NCBI GenBank assembly: GCA_033857955.1
Contig: JAWVCW010000033.1
Coordinates: 17,303 to 81,302 of the forward strand
Direction of reading: 5' to 3'
DNA: 64,000 bases
Source of the DNA: Gaiellasilicea sp033857955
GTDB taxonomy: Bacteria > Actinomycetota > Thermoleophilia > Gaiellales > Gaiellaceae
Below, piece by piece: positions 8,052 through 15,945 of the stretch. The notes under the pieces were generated by a model. That model was not told where the DNA came from. It worked only from the letters and a program-made list of their open reading frames with translations, and searched no databases. A program made the translations under genes and the position numbers. The stretch's first letter is position 1. Each line of letters begins with the position of its first letter.

Positions 8052-9242
8052 TCACACGGCGATCGTGAGGCTCTCGATGTCCTTTGGATACGAGGTGAGG
8101 ACGTCGATCCCGTCGGGGGTGACGACCACCGTGTCGGAATGACGGAAGCCGCCGACCTCGCTCGAGTAAAGGCCGGGCTCGATCGTGAACACCATGCCGG
8201 GCTCGATCTGGGTGTGATCGCCGACGTCGAGAAACGGCGCTTCGTGGCTTCGCAGGCCGATGGCATGGCCGGTGTGCTGCTTCCAGTACGGCAGCAGGTC
8301 GTTGGCCTCGAAGTAGCTGAGCACCGCTTGGTCGACGTCGGCGCAGGTGACGCCGGGGCGCAGTGAGTCGAAGGCCGATTGTTGAGCGGCGACCATGTGG
8401 TCGAACAGGCGCCGCATCTCGTCGGTGGGAGCGCCGATGATCAGCGCGCGCTCGAGCTCGGCATTGTATCCCCACACCGGGGCGCTGGTCTCGGTCACGA
8501 GGACGTCGCCTTCCTGGAACTCGATGTTGTGAGCGACGGCGTGCGCCCACGCGCTCCGGAGCCCGATCTGGCCGCGGTATCCCGCCGAGACGCCGTCGGA
8601 CGATGCCTGCTGGCCGGCGTACCCTGGGCCGAGCGCCTCGAGCATGGCGAGCGTCGCCTCCTGGCCGGCCCGCACGCTGGCCTCGGCTTCGGTCGCCCCC
8701 GGCCGCGTGTACTGCTGCAGGAGCCGGTGCGCGTGCTCGCACCAGCCGGCGCTCTCGCGGATCAGGGCCACCTCGGCGTCGCTCTTGCGCACCATCAAGC
8801 TCTCGATGAACGGCGCGAGCGGAAGGACGGGCTGCCCGGTGACCTCGCTGAGGGCGGGCCCCTGGTAGCCGAGGATGCCCGGATAGCCGTTCTGGTCGGC
8901 GCCGGTGCCGCCGGTGATCCCCATGTCCCGGAGCACGCGCGCCAGGATGAGCAGCGGATGCTCGGTGCCCGGGTACTCCGGGTAGGACTCGACCCGGTCG
9001 AACTCGGTCTCGGCGCGCACGCGCGCCACCTCGAACTCGGGGACGAAGACCGCCATCTCGCCCGAGGCGTTTGCGACGAACGCGACCGGTCGCTCGGTCG
9101 CCAGAAAGCCGAAGCTCGTGAAGTACTGGATGTAGCTCTCGTCGAAGAGCACGTAGCCCGTCAGCGCGTGGCTTCGGATGTGCTCGAGAAGCGTCTCGCG
9201 TCTCGCCTGGAGCTCTGCCCTCGGGATGCCGGTTGCCTGCAC
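8052..9242 (-). CDS. M24-family (creatinase/aminopeptidase P fold) hydrolase with altered metal site
   Basis: 396 residues: creatinase N-terminal domain (about 1-150) and pita-bread catalytic domain (about 155-390). His326 (GHAIG) and Glu355 (TIEPG) are in the usual metal-ligand places. The first two Asp ligands are replaced by Glu251 and Asn260/Glu262 (VTETSAPVWGYNAELERA) and the last Glu by Ser369 (GFRHSDTVVV instead of RxED). This resembles creatinase and ectoine-hydrolase branches in which the dimetal site is modified, so Xaa-Pro peptidase activity should not be assumed. Start is GTG at 9242. Confidence 0.85.
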   Translation of the reverse strand: MQATGIPRAELQARRETLLEHIRSHALTGYVLFDESYIQYFTSFGFLATERPVAFVANASGEMAVFVPEFEVARVRAETEFDRVESYPEYPGTEHPLLILARVLRDMGITGGTGADQNGYPGILGYQGPALSEVTGQPVLPLAPFIESLMVRKSDAEVALIRESAGWCEHAHRLLQQYTRPGATEAEASVRAGQEATLAMLEALGPGYAGQQASSDGVSAGYRGQIGLRSAWAHAVAHNIEFQEGDVLVTETSAPVWGYNAELERALIIGAPTDEMRRLFDHMVAAQQSAFDSLRPGVTCADVDQAVLSYFEANDLLPYWKQHTGHAIGLRSHEAPFLDVGDHTQIEPGMVFTIEPGLYSSEVGGFRHSDTVVVTPDGIDVLTSYPKDIESLTIAV

Positions 9243-9263
9243 GGCGCCAGCGTCTCATGTTCG

Positions 9264-10145
9264 TCAGCTGACGTGGCTGATGACCCAGTCTCCGAGCGTT
9301 GCTGCGTAGGCCGGATGGAGCGCCGGCGGCTCGCCGCTCTGCAGCCGGTGGTTTGCCCCGGGAAGCGTCTCGATGTCCAGGTCTCCCGGACGGCCCGCGC
9401 GTGCGGCTCGGAAGACGGCGGTGCTCTCCTCCACAGGTGTGACGAGATCCTGCTCGCCGAAGATCGCGAGGAGTGGACATGCGAGCCGTTCGAGGGCCGG
9501 GCGGGGGTCGTGGTCGAGCCAGCGACGGATGAGATCGAGCTCCGCGGCGTCAGCCGGCCCGTGACCGTCCTCGCCGGCGGCTGCCCGGACCGTCTCGAAG
9601 TCGGCGCCGCCGCGCACCAGCGCCATGAGCGCGTCCTGCGTCGCAAGCGCTCCCGCCACCGCGTCGGTGGGAGCTCCGGCGGCAGACATGTGGGCTTCGG
9701 TGGCGAAGCGCTCCTGGCGCGCCATCGTGACGCCGGGGCCCGAGTTCGTGACCACGAAAGCCACCGGGTCGTCGGCGGCCACCTCGAGCACCACCCAGCC
9801 GCCCTGGCTGTGGCCGAACAGGCCGAGCCGTGCCGGATCGACTCCCGGCGTCTCTCGGAGGCAGGAAAGCTGCGTCGCGACGTCGGAAGCCTGCTGGGCC
9901 GGGTCCGTGTCACGCCAGTCGCCGGTCGATTCGCCGACGCCCCGCTTGTCGAACGACGCCGCCGCGATGCTGCGCTCGAGCAGGCCGGCGCGAATGGCGG
10001 GGAAGTAGACGTCGTTGTCGCGATCGGACGGTCCTGACCCTGGAACCATGAGCACGGTGGCGCGAGATTCTCCGTCAGGCCGGTGGAGCGTTCCGGCGAG
10101 CACGAGCTCGTCGTTGGTTGCACGGAGCTGGACGGTGGATGGCAT
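9264..10145 (-). CDS. Alpha/beta-hydrolase (esterase-like)
   Basis: 293 residues. Oxyanion region MVPGSGPSDRD at about 33-43, nucleophile elbow GHSQGGW with Ser113, acid in FGEQDLVTPVE and a C-terminal GANHRLQ His. DKRGVGESTGDW is typical of the serine aminopeptidase_S33/DLH-like esterases. It is divergently transcribed from a winged-helix regulator across a 42-base gap that holds a perfect palindrome, suggesting control by that regulator. Substrate unknown. Confidence 0.9.
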   Translation of the reverse strand: MPSTVQLRATNDELVLAGTLHRPDGESRATVLMVPGSGPSDRDNDVYFPAIRAGLLERSIAAASFDKRGVGESTGDWRDTDPAQQASDVATQLSCLRETPGVDPARLGLFGHSQGGWVVLEVAADDPVAFVVTNSGPGVTMARQERFATEAHMSAAGAPTDAVAGALATQDALMALVRGGADFETVRAAAGEDGHGPADAAELDLIRRWLDHDPRPALERLACPLLAIFGEQDLVTPVEESTAVFRAARAGRPGDLDIETLPGANHRLQSGEPPALHPAYAATLGDWVISHVS

Positions 10146-10164
10146 CCGCCGACGGTATCATGAC

Positions 10165-10182
10165 CTGAAAGAGTTCTTTCAG
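10165..10182. promoter_or_regulatory. Perfect palindrome between divergent hydrolase and ArsR-like genes
   Basis: CTGAAAGA and TCTTTCAG are exact 8-base inverted arms with a 2-base centre. The site lies in the 42-base gap between the hydrolase start (10145) and the regulator start (about 10188), a position where one bound dimer could control both genes. Autoregulation by the adjacent winged-helix protein is inference. Confidence 0.6.
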
Positions 10183-10187
10183 ATAGT

Positions 10188-10760
10188 TTGGAGAAAGCGA
10201 CGAGCCGGCCGAAACACGTTGTGCGAGTGACCGATTCCAGAGCGCTGCATGCCCTCGCGCACCCGACGCGAGTCGCATTGCTCGACCATCTGCTGGCGGT
10301 GGGCGCGCGGACGGCGAGCCAATGCGCCGAGGCGGTCGGGGAGTCGGCGTCGAGCTGCAGCTGGCACATGCGGCAGCTCGCTCGCTTCGGCTTCGTCGAA
10401 CGCGCGGAGTCAGCCGACGGTCGCGAGCGACCCTGGCGGGCGACGGCGACAGGTTTCGGTTACGAACCGGGGAACGCCGGTCCGGGCGACGAGCGGTTGG
10501 AGCACGCGGTCCTCGCGACGCAGGTCCGAGCCGAGGAGCAGGCCCTGCTGCGGCACCTCGACGCTCGCAGCGAGCTCCCGCCGGCATGGCAGGAGGCAAG
10601 CGTGGTGCATACCTACCACCTGCTGATGACACCCGAAGAGCTCGAGGCCATGCAATCAGGGCTCGATCAGGCGATCCGGCCCTTCATCGCGCTTACCCGC
10701 GGCGACCCGCCGGAGGATGCGCGACCAGTCCGGCTGCACGTTCGCGCGTACCACGCGTAG
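10188..10760 (+). CDS. ArsR-like winged-helix transcriptional regulator
   Basis: 190 residues. HTH at about 15-85: ALHALAHPTRVALLDHLLAV, recognition region ESASSCSWHMRQLARFGFVE, wing RPWRATATGF. The C-terminal 100 residues have no motif I know; the pattern is common among HTH_20-type ArsR relatives. TTG at 10188 gives the longest sensible protein; GTG at 10221 or 10227 is possible and would still keep the whole HTH. It probably controls the divergent hydrolase via the palindrome upstream. Confidence 0.82.
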   Translation: MEKATSRPKHVVRVTDSRALHALAHPTRVALLDHLLAVGARTASQCAEAVGESASSCSWHMRQLARFGFVERAESADGRERPWRATATGFGYEPGNAGPGDERLEHAVLATQVRAEEQALLRHLDARSELPPAWQEASVVHTYHLLMTPEELEAMQSGLDQAIRPFIALTRGDPPEDARPVRLHVRAYHA

Positions 10761-10798
10761 CGGAGTCTGATGAACGCGGCAGGCCTATGATTCGGCCA

Positions 10799-10844
10799 GG
10801 CGATGGGGCTCGCCTTCGACCGCCACTTGGCTGATGGCTCCTAC
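10799..10844 (+). ncRNA. Fluoride riboswitch (crcB motif)
   Basis: The stretch begins GGCGATGGGGCTCGCC, continues with a CCGCC...GGC helix and ends GGCTGATGGCTCCTAC, reproducing the conserved blocks of the crcB/fluoride motif (GGNGAUGG...UCGCC, then CUGAUGGCUCCUAC). It ends 18 bases before the crcB start and just before the AAGGAG ribosome-binding site at 10851-10856, consistent with translational control. Known function: binds Mg2+-bound fluoride and turns on the exporter gene. Confidence 0.93.
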
Positions 10845-10862
10845 GAATCCAAGGAGTCAGCC

Positions 10863-11237
10863 ATGCCGATCATCTTGGGCGTTGCGCTAGGTGGCGCAAT
10901 CGGTGCGTCCAGTCGCTATGCGGTCGATCGATACATCGAGGCCCGAAGCGACGCGATCTTTCCGTGGGCGACGTTCGCCGTGAACGTGTCCGGCTGCCTG
11001 TTCATCGGACTCATCGCCGCCGCGCTCGTTGACCGCCACCACCTCCCTGCCTGGGTCCGAATCGGCCTCGTAGTCGGGGTCGTCGGCGGCTACACGACCT
11101 TCTCGACCTTCGCGCAGGAATCGCTCGATCTCGTGGACGCGCGCCACTTCGCGATCGCTCTCGCCTACACGACGGCCAGCATCGTTGCCGGGATGGGAGC
11201 CGTTCTCCTCGGCTCCTGGCTGGGCCGGTCGGTCTAG
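10863..11237 (+). CDS. crcB: Fluoride channel CrcB/Fluc
   Basis: 124 residues with four hydrophobic segments. Hallmarks: GGAIGASSRYAVDRY near the N-terminus, FAVNVSGCLFIGL, and GGYTTFSTFAQE, which carries the Phe-box and central Na+-site region. Fluc proteins act as antiparallel dual-topology dimers that let fluoride leave the cell. ATG 10863 with AAGGAG six bases upstream is chosen over an upstream in-frame ATG at 10803 because that one lies inside the riboswitch. Only one crcB is seen, so a homodimer is likely. Confidence 0.95.
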   Translation: MPIILGVALGGAIGASSRYAVDRYIEARSDAIFPWATFAVNVSGCLFIGLIAAALVDRHHLPAWVRIGLVVGVVGGYTTFSTFAQESLDLVDARHFAIALAYTTASIVAGMGAVLLGSWLGRSV

Positions 11238-11286
11238 ACGCGCGGGGCGTCGCTCGTGGTGCAGACTCGGCTCGAAGCGTCGTCCT

Positions 11287-11292
11287 GAGGAG
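11287..11292 (+). promoter_or_regulatory. Ribosome-binding site placing an ATA start for the MFS gene
   Basis: GAGGAG ends five bases before an ATA codon at 11298. No ATG, GTG or TTG occurs in frame between the upstream stop (11286) and an ATG at 11478, which lies after the first membrane segment. Confidence 0.5.
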
Positions 11293-11297
11293 CGGCG

Positions 11298-12572
11298 ATA
11301 ACGGAGATCGAACAAGGGCTGCCGACACCGGCTTCCATCCAGCGGATCTACCTGATCCTGCTGCTCGGCAACACGCTGGCGGCGTCGTTCATCTGGGGGA
11401 TCAACACGATCTTCCTGCTCGACGCCGGGCTCTCGAACCTGGAGGCGTTCGCGGCCAACGCGTTCTTCACCGTCGGCATGGTGCTCTTCGAGGTGCCGAC
11501 CGGGATCGTCGCGGACACCATCGGTCGCCGGGTGTCCTACCTGCTCGGCACCGTGACGCTGGCCGTCACCACCCTGCTCTACGTCCTGCTGTGGCAGATC
11601 GAGGGGCCGTTCTGGGCGTGGGCGCTGGTCTCGATCCTGCTCGGCCTCGGATTCACGTTCTTCTCGGGAGCGGTCGAGGCGTGGCTCGTGGACGCCCTTC
11701 ACGCAACGCAGTTCGAGGGCAATCTGGAGTCCGTGTTCGGTCGAGGACAGGTCGTCGCCGGCGCGGCCATGCTGACCGGATCGGTCGCCGGCGGCTACAT
11801 CGCGCAGGTCACGAACCTCGGCGTGCCGTTCGTGATGCGGGCGGTGGTGCTCGCCGTGATGTTCGTGCTGGCGTTCGTGCTGATGAAGGACGTCGGCTTC
11901 ACGCCGGACCCGAGCATCGGGTTCACGAGAGGAGTGCGGCGGATCGCGGGCGCGTCGATCGAATACGGCTGGCGGGTGCCGGCGGTGAAATGGATCATGC
12001 TGGCGTCGCCGTTCACGGCGGGCGTCGGGTTCTACGCCTTCTACGCGCTGCAGCCGTACCTCCTCGAGCTGTGGGGGAACTCGAAGGCGTACGGCATCGC
12101 CGGCCTGGTGGCAGCGATCGTCGCCGGCGCCCAGATCGTCGGCGGGCTCGCGGCTCCCTTGATCAGGAGGCTGTTCCACCGCCGGACCTCGGCGCTCCTC
12201 CTCACCGCGTTCGCGAGCTCGCTGACGCTGGTGCTGATCGGCGTGTTCGAGCAGTTCTGGGTCGCCGTCGCTCTGATCGTGGTCTGGGGGCTGCTGTTCG
12301 CCGCCACGATGCCGATCCGCCAGGCCTACCTGAACGGACTGATCCCGTCGCAGCAGCGCGCGACGATTCTCTCCTTCGACTCGATGCTCGGCTCGAGCGG
12401 CGGGGTGGTGGTGCAGCCGGTACTCGGGCGGTCGGCAGACGTGTGGGGCTACCCGGGCTCGTATCTGCTGGGCGGCGTCATCTCCGCGCTGGCGCTGCCG
12501 TTCATCCTCCTGTCGCGCCGGCAGAATGCACCGGCCGATACCGCCCGCGGCGGAGGCACGACCGAGGTCTGA
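11298..12572 (+). CDS. MFS transporter with probable non-standard start codon
   Basis: 424 residues from ATA 11298. MFS_1 features: first segment RIYLILLLGNTLAASFIWGI, motif A-like loop ADTIGRRVSYLLG, about 12 hydrophobic segments. The nearest standard start (ATG 11478) would delete the first membrane segment and part of segment 2, although the sequence before it is clearly coding and preceded by GAGGAG. CTG at 11322 is another possible start. The gene follows crcB by 60 bases and may be co-transcribed, but a link to fluoride is not supported by sequence. Confidence 0.8.
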   Translation: MTEIEQGLPTPASIQRIYLILLLGNTLAASFIWGINTIFLLDAGLSNLEAFAANAFFTVGMVLFEVPTGIVADTIGRRVSYLLGTVTLAVTTLLYVLLWQIEGPFWAWALVSILLGLGFTFFSGAVEAWLVDALHATQFEGNLESVFGRGQVVAGAAMLTGSVAGGYIAQVTNLGVPFVMRAVVLAVMFVLAFVLMKDVGFTPDPSIGFTRGVRRIAGASIEYGWRVPAVKWIMLASPFTAGVGFYAFYALQPYLLELWGNSKAYGIAGLVAAIVAGAQIVGGLAAPLIRRLFHRRTSALLLTAFASSLTLVLIGVFEQFWVAVALIVVWGLLFAATMPIRQAYLNGLIPSQQRATILSFDSMLGSSGGVVVQPVLGRSADVWGYPGSYLLGGVISALALPFILLSRRQNAPADTARGGGTTEV

Positions 12573-12603
12573 CCATCACGGGGCGAGAGCCGCCGCGTCG
12601 GCC

Positions 12604-12879
12604 TTACCGGACGCCGGCGAGAGCCCGGGTTCCGTGACCCGACCCCTTGCTCATCACGTAGGGGCGGCCGTCGAGCTCGAGGGTGATCGACTCGACACCA
12701 AACTCGCTCAGCCAACCGTCGAGCCTGCGGAGCACCGCCGCGCTACTCGAGCCGGCCGAGTTCGGAATCTCGAGCACGGGGCCCTCGCTGTCGGGAACCA
12801 TCTCCACCTCGCAATGCCCGCGGAGCGCCTGGTAGAGATGCCATGTCTGGTCGTTGTTGTTCAGCCGGACTCGGATCAC
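12604..12879 (-). CDS. Small conserved-looking protein of unknown function
   Basis: 91 residues from GTG 12879, with GGAGGG about eight bases upstream. The sequence (MIRVRLNNNDQTWHLYQALR start, hydrophobic core LEIPNSAGSSSAAVLRRLDG and VESITLELDGRPYVM) looks like a compact alpha/beta fold with a short basic tail. I recognise no family. Codon third positions are GC-rich as in neighbours, and both ends fall neatly in intergenic DNA, which supports a real gene. Confidence 0.6.
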   Translation of the reverse strand: MIRVRLNNNDQTWHLYQALRGHCEVEMVPDSEGPVLEIPNSAGSSSAAVLRRLDGWLSEFGVESITLELDGRPYVMSKGSGHGTRALAGVR

Positions 12880-13043
12880 GAGCGGTCCCTCCTACATCGA
12901 CGACCAGAAAGCCACACTACTCGCTCCTGGGCGCCGCTGCGTTCTCGCTTGACAAGCAGCCCCGGTTTTGAAGAAGCTCATACCGGATCGTTCCCGGTGT
13001 CCTGCGGCGGCGCCTCTAGCCTGAAACAGGGGGGTGGCTCTGC

Positions 13044-14627
13044 ATGACCGAGCAGCTAATCGAGACCCAGGCGCCGTCGTCTCCCGACACGGAGCACTCG
13101 TCCCGGACGTCGCGCAGCGCGGCCGGCTGGGTCGACTGCGCCGTCCCGGCCTCAGTCAAGGAGCTCTACCGCAAGGGCTACACGCCGGTGTCGCTGCGCT
13201 GGACGAGCCTCAAGCCGCTCTGGGAGGCCCGCAACGACCGGCTCGCGCGCTGGCTCGGCGATCCCACCAACAACGAGCGAAGCCGCTGGGTGGCGGCGAT
13301 GCGCAAGAAGGGCAACATCGACCCGGATCTGATCGTGCGTCGCTACGCGGACCAGGAGACGCTGTCGTTCATGATCCTCGGAGATCCCGGCGAGGGCGAC
13401 GATTCGCAGTACCACGTCCTGCGCCCGCTCTACGCGACGGCCGGAGGGACGGCGTTCACCTACATCGTCAGCGACGTCATCTATCCGGCGGGGGACGTCA
13501 ACGAGTACGAGGACAAGTTCTTCTGGCCCTACCGCAATCTGCCGGGTCCGATCTACGCCATCCCCGGAAACCACGACTGGTACGACGGGCTGCACGGGTT
13601 CATGACGCACTTCTGCGAAGCCGACGCCGATCAGCGGCCGAAGGCCAGCCCGGGACGCTTCTTCGGGCGCATCCTCCGGAAGGTTCTCTGGCGAGAGCCC
13701 AACCCGATGGAGCAGGACCTCCTCGAGCGGGTCGGGCCGCTGCGGCAGGAGCGCTCCGACCAGCCGGGTCCGTACTTCGCGATGGAGGTGGGTCCGATCC
13801 TGCTCGTCGGAATCGACCCGGGCATTCTCGGCACGATCGACTCGGAGCAGGGCGCGTGGCTCAAGCGCATCTCGCAGCACCCGAAGCCGAAGATTCTGCT
13901 GACGGGAAAGCCCCTGGTCGTCGACGCCGGCAAGAAGGATCTCGAGATCGACGGCGGCGGCGGCGTGCGGGAGATCGTCGACAAGGCCGAGCACCGCTAC
14001 ATCGCCGTCATCGGCGGCGACATCCACAACTACCAGCGCTATCCGATTGCGATGCCGGGAGGGCAGACGGTTCAGCACATCGTCAGCGGCGCTGCGGGCG
14101 CGTACACGAAGGCCACGCACAAGATCCCCAAGGTCAAGGCCGAGGAGGTGGGGTGCGACGAGAAGGAGTTCCGCTGCTACCCGCGCCGGGGCGACTCGCT
14201 GGCGGCCTACTCGCGTCTCTACGACCGTCGTTTCTTCCGCAACAAGGGTTACATGGTCGTCCCGTACACACAGGCGCCGGCGATCATGAAGCGGCTGCTG
14301 GAGGGAGAGGTCGAGCCGTCGCGCTCCGAGGACGCCCAGGAAGAGATCACGCAGCAGGCGTGGAAGGCCGCGAAGCGGATCACGAAGTTCCCAGGGAGCG
14401 GCGGCGCCTTCCATCGCAACTTCTCCGAGCTCCTGGACTGGAACGACCCGCCGCCGCCGCTCTTCAAGAGCTTCCTCCGGATGGAGGTCAAGCCGGGCGA
14501 GCTCGAGCTCCGTTGCTACGCGGCGACCGGCTGCTCGGAGCACTCGGACAACCCGCCGCTCGAAGACTGGCTCCGCGCGAGCGAGCAGCCCGACGGAACC
14601 TGGAAGTGGGAGGTGTTGCTTGACTAG
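13044..14627 (+). CDS. Calcineurin-like metallophosphoesterase
   Basis: 527 residues. Metallophosphoesterase motifs in order: GDPGEGDDS at 113-121, AGDVNEYE at 149-156, GNHDWYDG at 175-182 and GGDIHNYQ at about 321-328 (usual GGHxH region changed to GGDIH). The N-terminal 100 residues and C-terminal 150 residues are outside the core and unfamiliar. ATG 13044 is preceded by a GGGGGTGG ribosome-binding site. It is the first gene of a coupled operon: its stop overlaps the TTG start of the first OYE gene. A phosphoesterase acting on a lipid or isoprenoid phosphate would fit the neighbours, but that is inference. Confidence 0.85.
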   Translation: MTEQLIETQAPSSPDTEHSSRTSRSAAGWVDCAVPASVKELYRKGYTPVSLRWTSLKPLWEARNDRLARWLGDPTNNERSRWVAAMRKKGNIDPDLIVRRYADQETLSFMILGDPGEGDDSQYHVLRPLYATAGGTAFTYIVSDVIYPAGDVNEYEDKFFWPYRNLPGPIYAIPGNHDWYDGLHGFMTHFCEADADQRPKASPGRFFGRILRKVLWREPNPMEQDLLERVGPLRQERSDQPGPYFAMEVGPILLVGIDPGILGTIDSEQGAWLKRISQHPKPKILLTGKPLVVDAGKKDLEIDGGGGVREIVDKAEHRYIAVIGGDIHNYQRYPIAMPGGQTVQHIVSGAAGAYTKATHKIPKVKAEEVGCDEKEFRCYPRRGDSLAAYSRLYDRRFFRNKGYMVVPYTQAPAIMKRLLEGEVEPSRSEDAQEEITQQAWKAAKRITKFPGSGGAFHRNFSELLDWNDPPPPLFKSFLRMEVKPGELELRCYAATGCSEHSDNPPLEDWLRASEQPDGTWKWEVLLD

Positions 14628-15945
14628 CGCGGTCTTCCAGCCGCTGCGGTTCCGCAACCTGGAGGTCAAGAATCGCGTCTTCCGGTCGAGCATCTCCGGC
14701 CGCTTCGACAACTACGACGGCTCGGGCACCGAGGTGCGCCACCGCTGGGACATGAAGTTCGCCCGCGGCGGCGTGGGCGCGATCATCTCCTCGAACACAC
14801 CCGTGCATCCGCGCGGGCTGATCGTCCCGAACTACGCGCACCTCGACGCCGACGACAAGATCCCGTTCTGGCGCGAGCTCGGAAAGGGGGCGCGCGAGTA
14901 CGGCTGCAAGTACATCGCCCAGATCGCGTACTCGGGCCGGCAGCGCGACATCCCGGGGATCACCTATTCGAAGGGGCTCAGCTCGACGGACAGGCCGGAG
15001 CCCATCCACGGGTTGCCGTGCGAACGGGCGACGGTCGCCCAGATCCGGGAGATCGTCGAATGCTTCGCGCAGGCGGCGCGGCGCGCACGCGAGGCCGAGC
15101 TCGACGGGATCGAGATCCACGGCTGCAACGGCTACCTGATCACGCAGTTCCTCTCTCCGGCGATCAACGACCGGAAGGACGAGTACGGCGGCTCGCTCGA
15201 GAACCGCGCGCGGCTGCCGCTCGAGATCGTCCAGGCGATCCGGCGCGAGGTCGGCGACGACTTCCACATGCAGTTCAAGATCACCGCCGTCGACCACCAC
15301 AACGCCCTCTTTCCCTGGTGGGGGAAGGGGACGAAGATCGAGGACTCGGTCCAGGTCTGCCGCTGGCTCCTGGAGGCGGGGGTGGACGGGTTCCACATCT
15401 CGTCCGGGAGCTCGTTCCCGCACCCGCGCAACCCGGCCGGCGGCTTCCCGATCGCCGACACGATCCGGTCGTACGACACGATGCTGTCGAGCGGCAAGAA
15501 CACGTTCCGGAACTACCTGCTCTTCCGCACGCCGCCGTTCAACAAGGTGTTCAAGTGGGCCTGGGAGCGCTCGGCGAAGCACGACGGGATCGAGGGGATC
15601 AACCTCGACGAGGCACGCCGCGTGAAGGAGTCCGTCTCCGTCCCCGTGATCTGCGCGGGCGGCTTCCAAACGCAGTCGACGATCGCGACCGCGATCGAGG
15701 ACGGCTTCGTGGACGGCGTCTCGATGGGCCGGCCGCTGATCGCGAACCCGGACCTCGTGAACCTCTTCGAGGCCGGGCACGACCGCGCGCCGCGCCCGTG
15801 CACCTACTGCAACAAGTGCCTGATCAACTTCATCGAGAACCCGCTCGGCTGCTACGAGCAGAGGCGGTTCGACTCGCGCGACGAGATGGTGCGCCAGATC
15901 CTCTCGGTCTACGAGCCGGATCCCGTGGAAGCAATGCCCGCGTGA
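14620..15945 (+). CDS. Old yellow enzyme family flavin reductase, paralogue 1
   Basis: 441 residues, FMN-binding TIM barrel. It contains DGIEIHGCNGYLITQFLSP with His167 and Asn170 in the substrate-carbonyl binding places, INDRKDEYGGSLENRAR, and the C-terminal phosphate-binding region CAGGFQT...DGVSMGRPLIANPDL. A four-Cys motif CTYCNKC(x10)C begins at about 394; similar spacing binds [4Fe-4S] in 2,4-dienoyl-CoA reductase, but the FAD/NAD domain of that enzyme is absent. TTG start at 14620 has GGAGGTG upstream and overlaps the phosphoesterase stop. Confidence 0.88.
   Translation: MTSAVFQPLRFRNLEVKNRVFRSSISGRFDNYDGSGTEVRHRWDMKFARGGVGAIISSNTPVHPRGLIVPNYAHLDADDKIPFWRELGKGAREYGCKYIAQIAYSGRQRDIPGITYSKGLSSTDRPEPIHGLPCERATVAQIREIVECFAQAARRAREAELDGIEIHGCNGYLITQFLSPAINDRKDEYGGSLENRARLPLEIVQAIRREVGDDFHMQFKITAVDHHNALFPWWGKGTKIEDSVQVCRWLLEAGVDGFHISSGSSFPHPRNPAGGFPIADTIRSYDTMLSSGKNTFRNYLLFRTPPFNKVFKWAWERSAKHDGIEGINLDEARRVKESVSVPVICAGGFQTQSTIATAIEDGFVDGVSMGRPLIANPDLVNLFEAGHDRAPRPCTYCNKCLINFIENPLGCYEQRRFDSRDEMVRQILSVYEPDPVEAMPA

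Noticed and set aside
13034..14623. Overlapping plus-strand frame through the metallophosphoesterase
   Set aside because: It gives an Arg/Gly/Ala-rich translation with no motifs, while the other frame has all phosphoesterase blocks.
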